From Phaeodactylibacter sp. (lineage in GTDB: Bacteria > Bacteroidota > Bacteroidia > Chitinophagales > Saprospiraceae): DNA of 64,000 bases. This document shows positions 1-8,617 of this stretch, one piece after another; positions within the stretch are counted from its first letter, which is position 1; each line of letters starts with the position of its first letter. The position numbers and the translations under genes are program-made. The notes under the pieces are model-generated. The model ran no database searches, had not been told where the DNA came from, and worked only from the letters and a program-made list of their open reading frames with translations. The stretch lies in the NCBI RefSeq assembly GCF_022763345.1, contig NZ_JALEGS010000068.1:1-64000 (forward strand), in the 5' to 3' direction.

Positions 1-868
1 AGTAAGCCAGCCCACCGCCGTAGCCGTCCACCGTGGCAGCCCGTTCGCCTTTGGCTTCCTGAAATTCACCCTCCAGGCTTGCGGTGGCTTCCTGGTAAGT
101 GGTTTTGATCTCTGTCAGTGCTGCCTTATGCTCTGCCAGCAGGGCGGCAAGGGCTTCGCCTTCCTCAGCCTTGATGCCTGCAATGGCTGTGGCTTCCTCA
201 GCCTCCAGGTTGGCGATTTTCTGACGGGCCGAATCTTTGTCGGTGGCGAAGGATTGCCCCGTTCGGCGCTCCCGGTTGTAAACGTTGCTCAGCTCCCGTT
301 TGGCGGCTCCGATCTTACCGGCATACGCGGTTTGCTCAGCTGCCAGGCGTTCCTGGTATCGCTGAGCGGTGGCGGTGCTGTCACTCCGGTAGGCTTCGGC
401 GGCTTTTGCCTGGCTTGCGTTGTAGTCGATCTGTGCGCCTTGAATCGCCAGGCTGTCCCGCTCCGGTTCCACCACTACGGCATCCACAACGGTCTTACTG
501 TTCTGGTAGCTCAGTATGCCGGACGTAGTCAGCAGCACGAAGCCCAAAATAAAGACGGCTATGGACATTGCCAGGTGAAGCCCCTGCCATCGTTTGTACA
601 ACACGGCATCCACTGCCTGGGGGATGGTCACTCGAAGGCCGATCTCGAGTACAGCGGTGCCGATAATGGCAACCGCAGCAGCCGGATAGATAGCCAGCTC
701 CTGGAGGATGGGGTAAAGTACGCTGAGTGCAGCCGCAAAGATGCCGGAGACCTCCGTCAGTGCGCTAACGACCTGGGCAAAGTAGCCGCTGGATTTGATG
801 GTCTTACCCAATCTTGCATAAGTAGCAAAGAATGCCCTATCTTTGGGCGTAGAACGTAAATGTTTCAT
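1..868 (-). CDS. Membrane/coiled-coil protein of integrated element (partial)
   Basis: An uninterrupted minus-strand frame starts at ATG 868 and runs off the left edge, so at least 289 codons are present and the C-terminus is missing. The N-terminal ~125 residues hold three hydrophobic segments (around residues 33-52, 58-75 and 98-118). After these comes a long charged Ala/Glu/Gln/Lys-rich stretch predicted to form coiled coil. I do not recognise the family. It lies downstream of an excisionase-like gene and an integrase on the same strand, so I infer an element-encoded membrane protein, perhaps in mobilisation or virion assembly, but nothing in the sequence proves this. The opposite strand is also open over most of the gene, which is a codon-bias shadow. 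Confidence 0.7.
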   Translation of the reverse strand, partial: MKHLRSTPKDRAFFATYARLGKTIKSSGYFAQVVSALTEVSGIFAAALSVLYPILQELAIYPAAAVAIIGTAVLEIGLRVTIPQAVDAVLYKRWQGLHLAMSIAVFILGFVLLTTSGILSYQNSKTVVDAVVVEPERDSLAIQGAQIDYNASQAKAAEAYRSDSTATAQRYQERLAAEQTAYAGKIGAAKRELSNVYNRERRTGQSFATDKDSARQKIANLEAEEATAIAGIKAEEGEALAALLAEHKAALTEIKTTYQEATASLEGEFQEAKGERAATVDGYGGGLAY

Positions 869-932
869 TGCTGTAAGTTTTGAAATGTTTCACAATTGCC
901 CGCTCCGAGTGGTAGCTCGGGGGCGGGCTTTT

Positions 933-1178
933 TTATTGCGCCGGGTTTTGATCCAATGCCTGGATCAGTTCTGAATATTTGCAGTACAACCGCCGGCGAA
1001 GGCTGTACACTTTGATAATGCCCCGGTCTCTCCAGGTGTCGAAGGTGCTTCGGCTGATCTGAAACAGCTCCATCACTTCCTCCGGTGTGAGGATCTCCTT
1101 TTGTGGCGTTTGCTTCAGCTCCAGGACTAACTCCCGCAGCTCGGAAACAGCCTGCAAAACGTTGGTGGTCTCTGCCAT
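933..1178 (-). CDS. Excisionase-like helix-turn-helix protein
   Basis: This is an 81-residue protein. Residues ~29-71 match the small winged HTH (HTH_17/excisionase, MerR-like) family: a 'LTPEEVMELF' first helix, an 'ISRSTFDTWRDRGI' recognition helix and a basic 'SLRRRLYCKYSEL' wing. An N-terminal helix (residues 1-28) probably oligomerises. Such proteins sit beside tyrosine integrases in Bacteroidetes elements and act as recombination directionality factors or element repressors. It is on the same strand as the integrase and separated from it by one unknown gene. The DNA-binding assignment is strong; the excisionase role is inferred from context. Confidence 0.8.
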   Translation of the reverse strand: MAETTNVLQAVSELRELVLELKQTPQKEILTPEEVMELFQISRSTFDTWRDRGIIKVYSLRRRLYCKYSELIQALDQNPAQ

Positions 1179-1302
1179 ACATAGTTGAATTTTAATGATT
1201 ATGAATAGTGATTGTACTTAGTAGCAATTCCCAATTAGGCGTAAATATACACAGGGACAAATAAAGGAACAATTTTATGCACACATTTATGACAAAAAAA
1301 TA

Positions 1303-2064
1303 TTAGTATACTTCAGATAGAGCTTGATTGATGAATAAATCCACCTTTTCAAGGACCTCAGTTGAAAGTTGCCAGCCTTTTTTGGATAGAGTTTGGTTGA
1401 AATAAGCCTCGAAGTCAGGCTTTAGGTCATTAACTACCCAATCAAATATAGTCGCCAAACGGCTCCCAGTCTCGCGTTCTGTCTCTACCTGATAAGTGGA
1501 TAATACATAGCACATACTGATATCTCCAAATGAGTTTTTTGAAAGAATAGATTGGTATTTTCTGAGATCATGATCTTTGATTTGTAATGAATCTCTAGTG
1601 AAAATTGGCATGTTAAAAGCCCTGCCTATTTCCATCAGTTCAACTTTGCTAAGGTGTTTTTTTAGCTCTTGAAATAAATCCTCTCTAATTTTATCATAGA
1701 AGAGCGCATATAGCAAAGTTCGATATAGTTCAAATCTGTCCCCAAATCCTTTGAGCTGAAAGTCGTCCCCGAAAAAGTGATATTCGTACCGGATTGACTG
1801 CTCAATAGTTCTGTCAATTTCCATTACGTATCCAGGATGTTTTTGTAAGAAACTGGTAAACCCTTCATCGGTAAACCGATTGTAGAAAGGTTTTATATCT
1901 AAGCTAATGTCAAAGTCTTTAGCCCAATCCATTGAAAACTTATTGTTCTTGCGATCAAAAGTAACTCTAGTGTAAGGCGCATAGTAAAGTAACCCGTTAG
2001 CCTCTTTGGGCTTCAGCTGCTTATTCAGGTAGTGATTAATGGTTACTTTCTTCTGCTTTGTCAT
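1303..2064 (-). CDS. Hypothetical cargo protein abutting the integrase
   Basis: This 253-residue soluble protein is rich in charged and aromatic residues and has no signal peptide or membrane segment. I recognise no family or motif. Its ATG (2064) directly follows the integrase stop codon (2065-2067), with no spacer, so the two are almost certainly co-transcribed and translationally coupled. The base composition is AT-richer than the flanking integrase. That, and its position inside an integrated element, suggest recently acquired cargo; a defence or maintenance role is possible but unsupported. Confidence 0.75.
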   Translation of the reverse strand: MTKQKKVTINHYLNKQLKPKEANGLLYYAPYTRVTFDRKNNKFSMDWAKDFDISLDIKPFYNRFTDEGFTSFLQKHPGYVMEIDRTIEQSIRYEYHFFGDDFQLKGFGDRFELYRTLLYALFYDKIREDLFQELKKHLSKVELMEIGRAFNMPIFTRDSLQIKDHDLRKYQSILSKNSFGDISMCYVLSTYQVETERETGSRLATIFDWVVNDLKPDFEAYFNQTLSKKGWQLSTEVLEKVDLFINQALSEVY

Positions 2065-3288
2065 CTACCAATCCGCTTTTTTCAGGGCTTCCTCAATCGC
2101 TTTTTTATTCAGGTGGACATACTTCATCGTGGTAGCAATGCGGCGGTGGGTCATCAGTCGACGGAGGTGCTGTACCTCGATCTTTCCCGCCATAATGGTC
2201 CCAAAGGTGTGGCGGCCCACATAGGCGTGAATTTCCCGGTGCAGGGTCTTCCGGATGGGCAAAAGTTGGGCAATCGTCTTCAGGTTGCGATTGATAGCCG
2301 CTTTGGCGTATGGCCATACATAAGTCCGGTATTTCTTCAGTTGCGCCTTTGGGCCTCCCCGGTAGGGCATTTCCTCCAGTACCCGTTTTATGATCCGTTC
2401 GGGCCTACTGTCCCCACCATCCGGATGGGGAAAAAGAGTCCGGAGGTTGAAGTGGTACGGCTCCTCCGTTTTGCTGGTGCGAAATCTCAGCTCTATTCCG
2501 TCCGCGTGTATGGTGAAGTGTTCCGGCTTCAGCTCCTCCAGGTCAACCGGCCGGATGCCGGTGTAGCAAATAAAGAGGAAGTAATCCAGGTGAATCCGGA
2601 GCGGGTGGTCATAGGGCAGGCGCATCTGCTCGAAGGCCTCCAGCTCCTCCTCCGTCAGGTAGAGCGGATTAGAGGTGGGGGGCTTGATCCGGAAATCCTG
2701 GAATGCGGTCTGATTTTCTACCGGTAGGTGTCCGGTTTTGACGGCGATCCGGATAAATTTCTTCATCCACTTGAAATGTTTGTGGATGGAGGTTGTCCCC
2801 TGGTTTTGCTGAACTAGAAATTCGTGGAAGTTGGCGGCAAACTGATAGTTGATCTGGCTGAACAGGACTTTCCCCTGGAAGGCCCGGAGCTTGTTCAGGG
2901 TTTGCTGCTTTGATAGGAATGAAGCCTGGTGCCGTTCCTTCTGGAGGTAGAGGTGGTACAGGTCGGTGAAGTTCTTTATCGTATGCTTTTTGGCTTTGTA
3001 GTCCTGAAGGCGCTCCAGGCTCAGCGGTTCCTCATTCCGCTGTAGCTCGGTAATAAAGCTCTCCATTCTGCCTACGGTCATACTGATAATTTGGTTGAAC
3101 TCATAGGCTTTAGGATGCCGGATCACTCGCTTTGCCTTTTCATCCCATTGGCTGGGACTGACGTACACACCCGTTTTGAAAAACTTGTGGCGGGCATCGT
3201 GGTAGGCTCTAATCAGTACGGCGGCTGTGCCGTCTTTCCTTAGCCTCTTATTCCGATTGTAGTTAAAAATGATTGCCAGACGGATCAT
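2065..3288 (-). CDS. Tyrosine site-specific recombinase (integrase)
   Basis: This 407-residue integrase has the Bacteroidetes three-part layout: an N-terminal arm-binding domain (~1-90), a SAM-like core-binding domain (~100-195) and a C-terminal catalytic domain (~205-395). The catalytic residues visible are Arg246 in 'TGIRPVD', Lys273 in 'TSKT', Arg359 in 'YVGRHTFGT', His381 in 'MTHRRI' and the nucleophile Tyr390 in 'MKYVHLN'. The usual first His of the H-x-x-R box is Tyr356, a substitution common in this phylum. The gene begins 175 bp from the 3' end of a tRNA gene, the classic attachment site. It should integrate and excise the element to its left. Confidence 0.95.
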   Translation of the reverse strand: MIRLAIIFNYNRNKRLRKDGTAAVLIRAYHDARHKFFKTGVYVSPSQWDEKAKRVIRHPKAYEFNQIISMTVGRMESFITELQRNEEPLSLERLQDYKAKKHTIKNFTDLYHLYLQKERHQASFLSKQQTLNKLRAFQGKVLFSQINYQFAANFHEFLVQQNQGTTSIHKHFKWMKKFIRIAVKTGHLPVENQTAFQDFRIKPPTSNPLYLTEEELEAFEQMRLPYDHPLRIHLDYFLFICYTGIRPVDLEELKPEHFTIHADGIELRFRTSKTEEPYHFNLRTLFPHPDGGDSRPERIIKRVLEEMPYRGGPKAQLKKYRTYVWPYAKAAINRNLKTIAQLLPIRKTLHREIHAYVGRHTFGTIMAGKIEVQHLRRLMTHRRIATTMKYVHLNKKAIEEALKKADW

Positions 3289-3463
3289 ATTGAGCTTTTG
3301 TAGTGGTGATGAAATTCGGGAATTACCACTTTGTACAAAAACTGTAAAAAACGTCCGGTGAATAGATGGGAATTAGTACGGTTAGATACTAATTCCCACT
3401 ATTTATACTCGCCTGTTCCTTAGCTTTTTAAGGTCTAAAAACGAGTAGTTACGAAAAACGTTG

Positions 3464-3537
3464 TGGTCCCACTTGGGCTCGAACCAAGGACCTACTGATT
3501 ATGAGTCAGTTGCTCTAACCAGCTGAGCTATGGGACC
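3464..3537 (-). tRNA. tRNA with CAU anticodon (tRNA-Met, possibly tRNA-Ile2)
   Basis: On the minus strand this folds as a 74-nt cloverleaf. The acceptor stem is GGTCCCA/TGGGACC, followed by T8-A9 and a D arm 'AGCTCAGCTGGTTAGAGCA'. The anticodon stem-loop is ACTGA-CTCATAA-TCAGT, the variable loop is short and the T arm is built around 'GGTTCGAACC'. The anticodon is CAT. CCA is not encoded. Elongator Met is the simplest reading; lysidine-modified tRNA-Ile(CAU) cannot be excluded by eye. The 3' end points at the integrase. Confidence 0.93.
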
Positions 3538-3649
3538 CGCACATTTTATAAATGCAGCGCAAAAATACATATTCTGTAGCTGCGAGGCAAGCGATTTTTT
3601 TAATCAAGGCAGTTGCAGCGCTGCAACTGCCCTGATTTTGTGCTGTCAA

Positions 3650-4465
3650 TTACTCACCTTTGTCTAAATGTACATCCATTTGTGGGTAAGGGATGCCGAT
3701 GTCGTTGGCGTCAAACTCCTTTTTGATGCGCTCGAAAAAGACCTTATAGGCCGGCCAGAAATGCTCATTCTTAGCCATGAAGCGCACGGCAAAGTTTACG
3801 GAGCTGTCGGCGAGCTCCTTAACAAAGATATCATAACCGGCTTCAAGCTCAATATTAGGCAGCCCTTTCACGATCTCCTCAATGAGGGCTTTAGCTTTGT
3901 CAATATCATCATCGTAACCAATGCCTACAGTGAGGTCATGGCGGCGCATGCCCTGAGCAGTGTAATTCTGTATAGCATTGCTGGTAATTTGCCCATTGGG
4001 CACGATGATCAGCCGGTTGTCCAGCGCAACGAGCACAGTATGGAAGATGAAGATGTCCGTTACGGTACCTGCGTGCCCATTTACTTCCACAAAGTCGCCT
4101 ACCTTGAAAAACTTGAAGATCAGGATAAGCACCCCGCTGGCAAAATTGGCGAGATTGCCCTGAAGCGCCAGTCCAACAGCAAAAGCCATAGCACTGAATA
4201 TAGCGACGAAGGAGGTAACCTCCATACCAAACATAGAAGCTACACTGAGTAGCAGTAGAACTTTCAGGCCTATGCCTACCAGTGAGCCCAGGAAATCACG
4301 TACGGACTCCTCCTCTATGTGGCGGTCCATCGCTTTTTTGGCCAGCTTAGTGATCCTGCCAATGACCCAAAAGCCAATGATAAGCGTGAGAATAGCTCCA
4401 ATCACCTGCATAGCGTACTGTGCAATGAAGCCTTGAATTTGTTCCAGAATTCCGTTCAAATCCAT
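3650..4465 (-). CDS. Small-conductance mechanosensitive channel (MscS family)
   Basis: This 271-residue inner-membrane channel protects cells from hypo-osmotic shock. Three transmembrane helices are visible (~18-40, 62-82, 88-118). The third is the Gly/Ala-rich pore helix ('SAMAFAVGLALQGNL'), which runs into the beta domain ('FKVGDFVEVNGHAGTV', 'VPNGQI') and the C-terminal alpha/beta domain. The length matches E. coli MscS (286). A paralogue of the same length lies 160 bp upstream on the same strand, so this is a tandem duplication; both end in 'PQMDVHLDK'. Confidence 0.93.
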   Translation of the reverse strand: MDLNGILEQIQGFIAQYAMQVIGAILTLIIGFWVIGRITKLAKKAMDRHIEEESVRDFLGSLVGIGLKVLLLLSVASMFGMEVTSFVAIFSAMAFAVGLALQGNLANFASGVLILIFKFFKVGDFVEVNGHAGTVTDIFIFHTVLVALDNRLIIVPNGQITSNAIQNYTAQGMRRHDLTVGIGYDDDIDKAKALIEEIVKGLPNIELEAGYDIFVKELADSSVNFAVRFMAKNEHFWPAYKVFFERIKKEFDANDIGIPYPQMDVHLDKGE

Positions 4466-4625
4466 GATTTGATTTAAGTTTTGGATTGTTAATAGTGGTG
4501 TTTCGCGCTATAGAATAGGCAAAAAAACAGTTTTTTACAATAAGATACGGCTGAAAACATCAAAACGGTTCTCAGCCGCATCTTGTTCGGCAAGGCTCGC
4601 TTATACGAATGCGCCTCGTATTGTA

Positions 4626-5438
4626 CTACTTGTCCAGGTGCACATCCATCTGTGGGAATGGAATGCTAACGCCGGAGCGGTCAAACTCCTTCTTTACATT
4701 TTCCTGCATGTAGAAATAGGTATCCCAATAGTGCTCACTTTTGATCCAGGGACGTACCAGGAAGTTCACAGAGCTGTCGCCCAGCGAAGAGACCTTGATG
4801 AGGGTTTCGGGCGTTCCTAAAACATACGGGCAGGCATCTGAGACGCGTTTGATCGCCTCCCTGGCTTTGTCGATATCGTCTCCGTAACCAATACCAAAAG
4901 TCATATCCACGCCCATTTCGCCCTGCCCGGAGATGTTAGTGATGACATTGCTGGTCACTACACTGTTAGGGATGATGATGCGCTTGTTGTCCAGGGTTTG
5001 CAAAACGGTGTTGAAGACCTGAATGCCGATAACTTTCCCTGTTTGTCCGCCACCAATTTCAACCAGATCTCCAACTTTGTACGGTTTGAAAATCAAAAGC
5101 AGCACACCGCTGGCGAAGTGGCCCAGGCTGCCTTGCAATGCCATGCCAACCGCAAAGGCGAGGGCACCAAAAAGGGCGACAAATGAGGTGGTTTCGATGC
5201 CAAACATGCTGGCTACACTAAGAAGCAGGAGTACCTTTAGGCCTACGCTGACGAGTGAGGTCAGAAAAGGGCGGATGGTCGGGTCAAAGCCCCGCTTTTC
5301 CATACTCTGCTTGAGAACATCGGTAATTTTCCCTATAATCCAAAAGCCAATAACCAAAGTCAGGATGGCACCGGCAACCTTGGGCAAATAGGTAGTCACC
5401 AGCGTGCCCAGCGCTTCAAAATCTAGTAATTGTTCCAT
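4626..5438 (-). CDS. Small-conductance mechanosensitive channel (MscS family), paralogue
   Basis: This 270-residue protein has the same architecture as its downstream neighbour: three TM helices, a pore helix 'GALAFAVGMALQGSLG', the beta domain 'YKVGDLVEIGGGQTGKV' and 'IPNSVVTSN', then a C-terminal mixed domain ending 'PFPQMDVHLDK'. The paralogues differ throughout the C-terminal vestibule ('PYVLGTPETLIKVSSLGDSSVNFLVRPW' region, residues ~205-235), so the duplication is not recent. They may differ in gating threshold or in ion preference, but this is inference. Confidence 0.93.
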   Translation of the reverse strand: MEQLLDFEALGTLVTTYLPKVAGAILTLVIGFWIIGKITDVLKQSMEKRGFDPTIRPFLTSLVSVGLKVLLLLSVASMFGIETTSFVALFGALAFAVGMALQGSLGHFASGVLLLIFKPYKVGDLVEIGGGQTGKVIGIQVFNTVLQTLDNKRIIIPNSVVTSNVITNISGQGEMGVDMTFGIGYGDDIDKAREAIKRVSDACPYVLGTPETLIKVSSLGDSSVNFLVRPWIKSEHYWDTYFYMQENVKKEFDRSGVSIPFPQMDVHLDK

Positions 5439-5540
5439 GTTGATTGTAGTTTTGTTTTGATTGTGTTGTTTTCAGACGGATTTTCATCAGAAAGTTACAC
5501 TTATAAGTAAAATAGCAGTATCAAAAGGAATGTGAAAAAT

Positions 5541-6017
5541 ATGCCGAAGTGGTATTCCAAAGAGGAGGCTTTACAAAAATTGCAGCGCTATTGCGCTTAT
5601 CAGGACCGCTGCCATCAGGAGGTGCGTCAGCAACTGCGCGATATGAACGTATACCCAGACTGGCAGGAGGAGATTATTGTGGCGCTCATTGAAGAGAACT
5701 TTCTGAATGAGGAGCGTTTTGCTTGCAGTTACGTCCGGGGGAAGTTCCGCATGAAGCAATGGGGGCGGGTCCGAATCAAACAGGAGTTGCGCCGCCGGGA
5801 TATATCAGATTATTGTATCCGCAAGGGTATGGCAGAAATTGAGGAGCCCGCTTATCAGGAAGCACTGAGAGAACTGATTGTGAAAAAGGGCGACCGAACA
5901 GAAGCGGATAACCTCTGGGCCTTCCGGAATAAAGTAGCGCGATTTGTGATTGATAAGGGCTATGAACCGGCTTTGGTGTGGCCGGCAGTCAAAGATATTT
6001 ACCCGGACGGCACTTAA
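5541..6017 (+). CDS. recX: Regulatory protein RecX
   Basis: This ~158-residue protein is of RecX type, a family that binds RecA filaments and modulates recombination. It is a string of short three-helix repeats: 'KEEALQKLQRYCAYQDRCHQE' (opening repeat), then 'IIVALIEENFLNEERFACSYVRGKF' with the typical LIExxFLNExRFA signature, then 'WGRVRIKQELRRRDIS'. An in-frame GTG at 5532 would add three residues. I prefer ATG 5541 because AAAGGA at 5524-5529 is properly spaced for it. No recA is nearby. It is divergent from the MscS pair. Confidence 0.9.
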   Translation: MPKWYSKEEALQKLQRYCAYQDRCHQEVRQQLRDMNVYPDWQEEIIVALIEENFLNEERFACSYVRGKFRMKQWGRVRIKQELRRRDISDYCIRKGMAEIEEPAYQEALRELIVKKGDRTEADNLWAFRNKVARFVIDKGYEPALVWPAVKDIYPDGT

Positions 6018-6055
6018 AAAATAGTGTTAGGATGCTGACTTTTTGTGATTTTAGG

Positions 6056-6088
6056 TTTGAAGACGGCGTATTAAAAACCTTATATTTA
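6056..6088 (+). promoter_or_regulatory. Candidate Bacteroidetes promoter for the GG-leader peptide gene
   Basis: A TTTG (6056-6059) is followed after 21 bp by TATATTTA (6081-6088). This resembles the phylum's -33 TTTG and -7 TAnnTTTG boxes and lies ~64 bp before the peptide gene's ATG. The match to the -7 box is imperfect at its last base. Confidence 0.4.
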
Positions 6089-6151
6089 TATTGGACAGAA
6101 AAGACTCCAAAAAGAACTTCAACTATTCTGTCCACATAAAACAGGAATATC

Positions 6152-6367
6152 ATGAAAAAACGTCAACACAAACTCAACAAATTTGAATCTGCACGCCTGT
6201 CTGAAAAGGCATGCCTAAAGGCAAAGGGAGGGCACAAGTACAGCCCCACCGGTGCCGGATTTCAGGGTACTTTCATCTGGGAAACTGTAGATGTCCGTGG
6301 TTTGATGGGCCGAGACCTTGAATCAGAAAACGGTCTAAATACCACTTTCGGCCCGATGGGCGGATAA
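6152..6367 (+). CDS. GG-leader peptide (RiPP / secreted peptide precursor-like)
   Basis: This is a 71-residue peptide. The first 27 residues have the form of Bacteroidetes double-glycine leaders ('natural product precursor, GG-Bacteroidales' type): a Lys-rich start, 'LNKFESARLSEKACLKAKGG', and a Gly26-Gly27 cleavage site. The predicted 44-residue core starts HKYSPTG and ends GPMGG. It is rich in Gly, Thr, Ser and acidic residues and has no cysteine; the only Cys (21) lies in the leader. Such peptides are normally exported by C39-peptidase ABC transporters, sometimes after enzymatic modification. Neither a modification enzyme nor such a transporter lies in the window, so it is an orphan here. 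Spacing to recX (134 bp) and the promoter-like boxes suggest its own transcript. Confidence 0.72.
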   Translation: MKKRQHKLNKFESARLSEKACLKAKGGHKYSPTGAGFQGTFIWETVDVRGLMGRDLESENGLNTTFGPMGG

Positions 6368-6414
6368 GCAGCATTCAACCATTCAATTCTTTAGCGGGGT
6401 AAGGAGCACAGCTG

Positions 6415-7956
6415 TTAACGGCTGCGTTCCTTAAACTTCCGTTTGATCATCTCACCGTAAGACTTTCCCTCCAGCTTTCCTTCCAGCCAAGCCATCATGT
6501 CAAAAGCACGCACAAAGAAGCTTTTGGCTCTTTCTGCTTGTGGCAACTGCTCAAATGCTCCTTTGAGGTTCTCATAAGCCGCTTTTAACTCATGCTTTGA
6601 TGGCGATCCGGTTGCTTTCCTGATGAAACTAATGGTTTCCCGTTCCACATCGTGCAGTTGTTCCCGCTTCTTCAGGTAGCGGTAGGTGCTCCGGATGAGG
6701 GAGTCGAGCAGTACGTAATTGCCGAGCTCAAAATGCACAATTAGATTAAGGATGCGGGCGGTACCCTGTAGTTCCTGCCGCTCAACGGTAGTGCTCAGAT
6801 TGAGCCAGTCGTTGAGGTAGGAAAGCGCGTCGTCGTAGGCTTCCGCCCCAAAGGAGATATGGAAGTAATAGTAATAGAAGGTATTGGTTTCAAATAAGTC
6901 ATTATCGAAATGGCTGCGCTCTCTGAGGTGAGTCTTCAGAGCGGACAGCCCCTCCTTAAAGTCGCCTTTGGCAATGCAGAGTGAGAATTTGTTTTGGTAA
7001 TACTGCCGGTGGATCTTGAGCTCATCGTCCTGACTCAGTGGCTTGACCTGCCGGAGCTTCTCCAGGTAAATCTCGAGCGCGTCATAATCACCCACCCGGC
7101 CACAGCCCATGATGAGGTTGCTTAGGGCGGAGATATACTCCGAGACGTCTTCATCCAGGAAGTGCGGTTTGGACTCCATCAGCTCAATGAGCTGCTCGCT
7201 GTTTGATTTGAAAGCCTGCAAGTCTCCTATCGCCAACTGATAGATGCTGAGCGTTCGGTAGTAATAGATTTGTGCCTGATGGGCATCGCCTTCGGGAGGT
7301 TTTTGCAAAAGTGGGGTGTCTACAATATTGGCCAGCCGCTTACGAAACTCCGGACCGGCCAGAGAGGCGTCTTTCCGCAGACTGACGAGCAGGCGGAAAA
7401 AAAGGTTGCGGTAAGCCGAAATACTACTAAGCTGCTGCTGCAAATGCTGCTCTTCGGTATCAATTCGGTCCAGAGCTTCATCAAGGTAGTCGATGTCAGA
7501 TTTGGCGTAAGCCAGCTGCTTCTCCCAGCCCAGCATGTCAATGAGTACCGTGAAGCGTTCGTACTTATAGGCCAGTTTCCGGGCTTTGCCCAGCAGGTCC
7601 TGGCAATCTGAAAAAAGAGACCGGCGGAAAAGGACCTGCATACTCTGAAGGTAGTGGCGCAGCTTATAGTCCACAGAGGTCTTCTCATCGTAGCCTTGCA
7701 GGCTTTTCAGGCAGAGGTCATAGAGGTAGGCTTTCAGCTCGGAGTACTTCCGGCTTTGTACCGGCTCGCCCTGATACACCTCATTTTTCAGCACTTCGTC
7801 ATCAAATTCCTCCTGTGCTTCAATGGCATCGAAAAGCCGCAGGTACTTACTGTTCTTGTTCGCATGGCTGCCAACGAAAACCTTGAAGTACCGCTTTTCA
7901 GAGCCCGACATGGACTTGATCAGGTTAAAAAGCTTATTGGATGGGGTCTTGGGCAT
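6415..7956 (-). CDS. Hypothetical helical-repeat (TPR-like) protein
   Basis: This 513-residue all-helical protein starts at ATG 7956 (first residues MPKTPSNKLF). An in-frame extension to 8121 reads as basic, Cys-rich non-conserved sequence and enters the promoter region of the divergent LytTR gene, so I rejected it. The body shows repeated pairs of amphipathic helices of TPR type from ~60 to ~480, no signal peptide and no membrane segment. The opening 'LFNLIKSMSGSEKRYFKVF' occurs, from memory, in similar Saprospiraceae hypothetical proteins. Function is unknown; a cytoplasmic scaffold role is a guess. Confidence 0.75.
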   Translation of the reverse strand: MPKTPSNKLFNLIKSMSGSEKRYFKVFVGSHANKNSKYLRLFDAIEAQEEFDDEVLKNEVYQGEPVQSRKYSELKAYLYDLCLKSLQGYDEKTSVDYKLRHYLQSMQVLFRRSLFSDCQDLLGKARKLAYKYERFTVLIDMLGWEKQLAYAKSDIDYLDEALDRIDTEEQHLQQQLSSISAYRNLFFRLLVSLRKDASLAGPEFRKRLANIVDTPLLQKPPEGDAHQAQIYYYRTLSIYQLAIGDLQAFKSNSEQLIELMESKPHFLDEDVSEYISALSNLIMGCGRVGDYDALEIYLEKLRQVKPLSQDDELKIHRQYYQNKFSLCIAKGDFKEGLSALKTHLRERSHFDNDLFETNTFYYYYFHISFGAEAYDDALSYLNDWLNLSTTVERQELQGTARILNLIVHFELGNYVLLDSLIRSTYRYLKKREQLHDVERETISFIRKATGSPSKHELKAAYENLKGAFEQLPQAERAKSFFVRAFDMMAWLEGKLEGKSYGEMIKRKFKERSR

Positions 7957-8166
7957 AGTTCTTGTCCTTTTGCAATATACCGGGGCTATATAACTCCTGC
8001 AAAGCCATTTTGGCTGCCTCCTGCTCAAAGGTATTTTAAATTCTGAAACCTGACAATAAATCGAATGTGTATTGCGCCGCAGCCTGTCTTCGCCTAATAT
8101 TGAGTTCATACATTTCCACACACAGGAGCTTGGTGCAGCACGCCAGGTTCCATAATTTAACGGTCT

Positions 8167-8586
8167 ATGAAGATGGTAAGCTTAACACCCAAATCTAACA
8201 ACCTGCGCCCAATTGCCCCCACTACGGCACTGAATGTGCGCCGTGCAAAAATCGCTTTGCCTACCCTTGAAGGCTACCTCTTCCGACCGGTAGCCAGCAT
8301 TCTTTACCTCCGTGCAGAAGGCAATTATACCATGATCCGGTTTGCGAACGGGTCGCAGGAACTGATTTGCAAAACCCTCAGCCATGTGCAGGGGATGCTG
8401 TCACAGTACCCGCAGTTTGTCAGAGTCCACCGGTCTTTCACTGTCAACATCGAGCGCATAGACCGCTACGTTCGCGGAAAGGGAGGATTTGTCGTCATGG
8501 AGTGCGGTACAGAGATCAGTGTGGCCAATAGCAAAAAAATACACCTGGCTACTGCTGTGGAACAGTACTTTGGTGCCCGATTGTAA
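8167..8586 (+). CDS. Stand-alone LytTR DNA-binding regulator
   Basis: This 139-residue protein consists of a ~40-residue basic N-terminus followed by a LytTR domain (~47-137): 'ILYLRAEGNYTMIRF', 'SLSHVQ'-like helix, 'FVRVHRSFTVNIERI' and 'SVANSKK'. LytTR domains bind direct repeats in promoters and usually follow a receiver domain, which is absent. Activity must therefore be controlled by abundance or by a partner. ATG 8173 is an alternative start. It lies 210 bp divergent from the helical-repeat gene and 31 bp before a glycosyltransferase, so it may be co-transcribed with the latter. Confidence 0.88.
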   Translation: MKMVSLTPKSNNLRPIAPTTALNVRRAKIALPTLEGYLFRPVASILYLRAEGNYTMIRFANGSQELICKTLSHVQGMLSQYPQFVRVHRSFTVNIERIDRYVRGKGGFVVMECGTEISVANSKKIHLATAVEQYFGARL

Positions 8587-8617
8587 GATTTAGGTTTCCT
8601 ATCTTTGGCTGCTGAAT

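Noticed and set aside
128..859. Long open frame on the plus strand
   Set aside because: It is a shadow of the minus-strand membrane/coiled-coil gene, which is open through the window edge and has coherent hydrophobic and heptad patterns.
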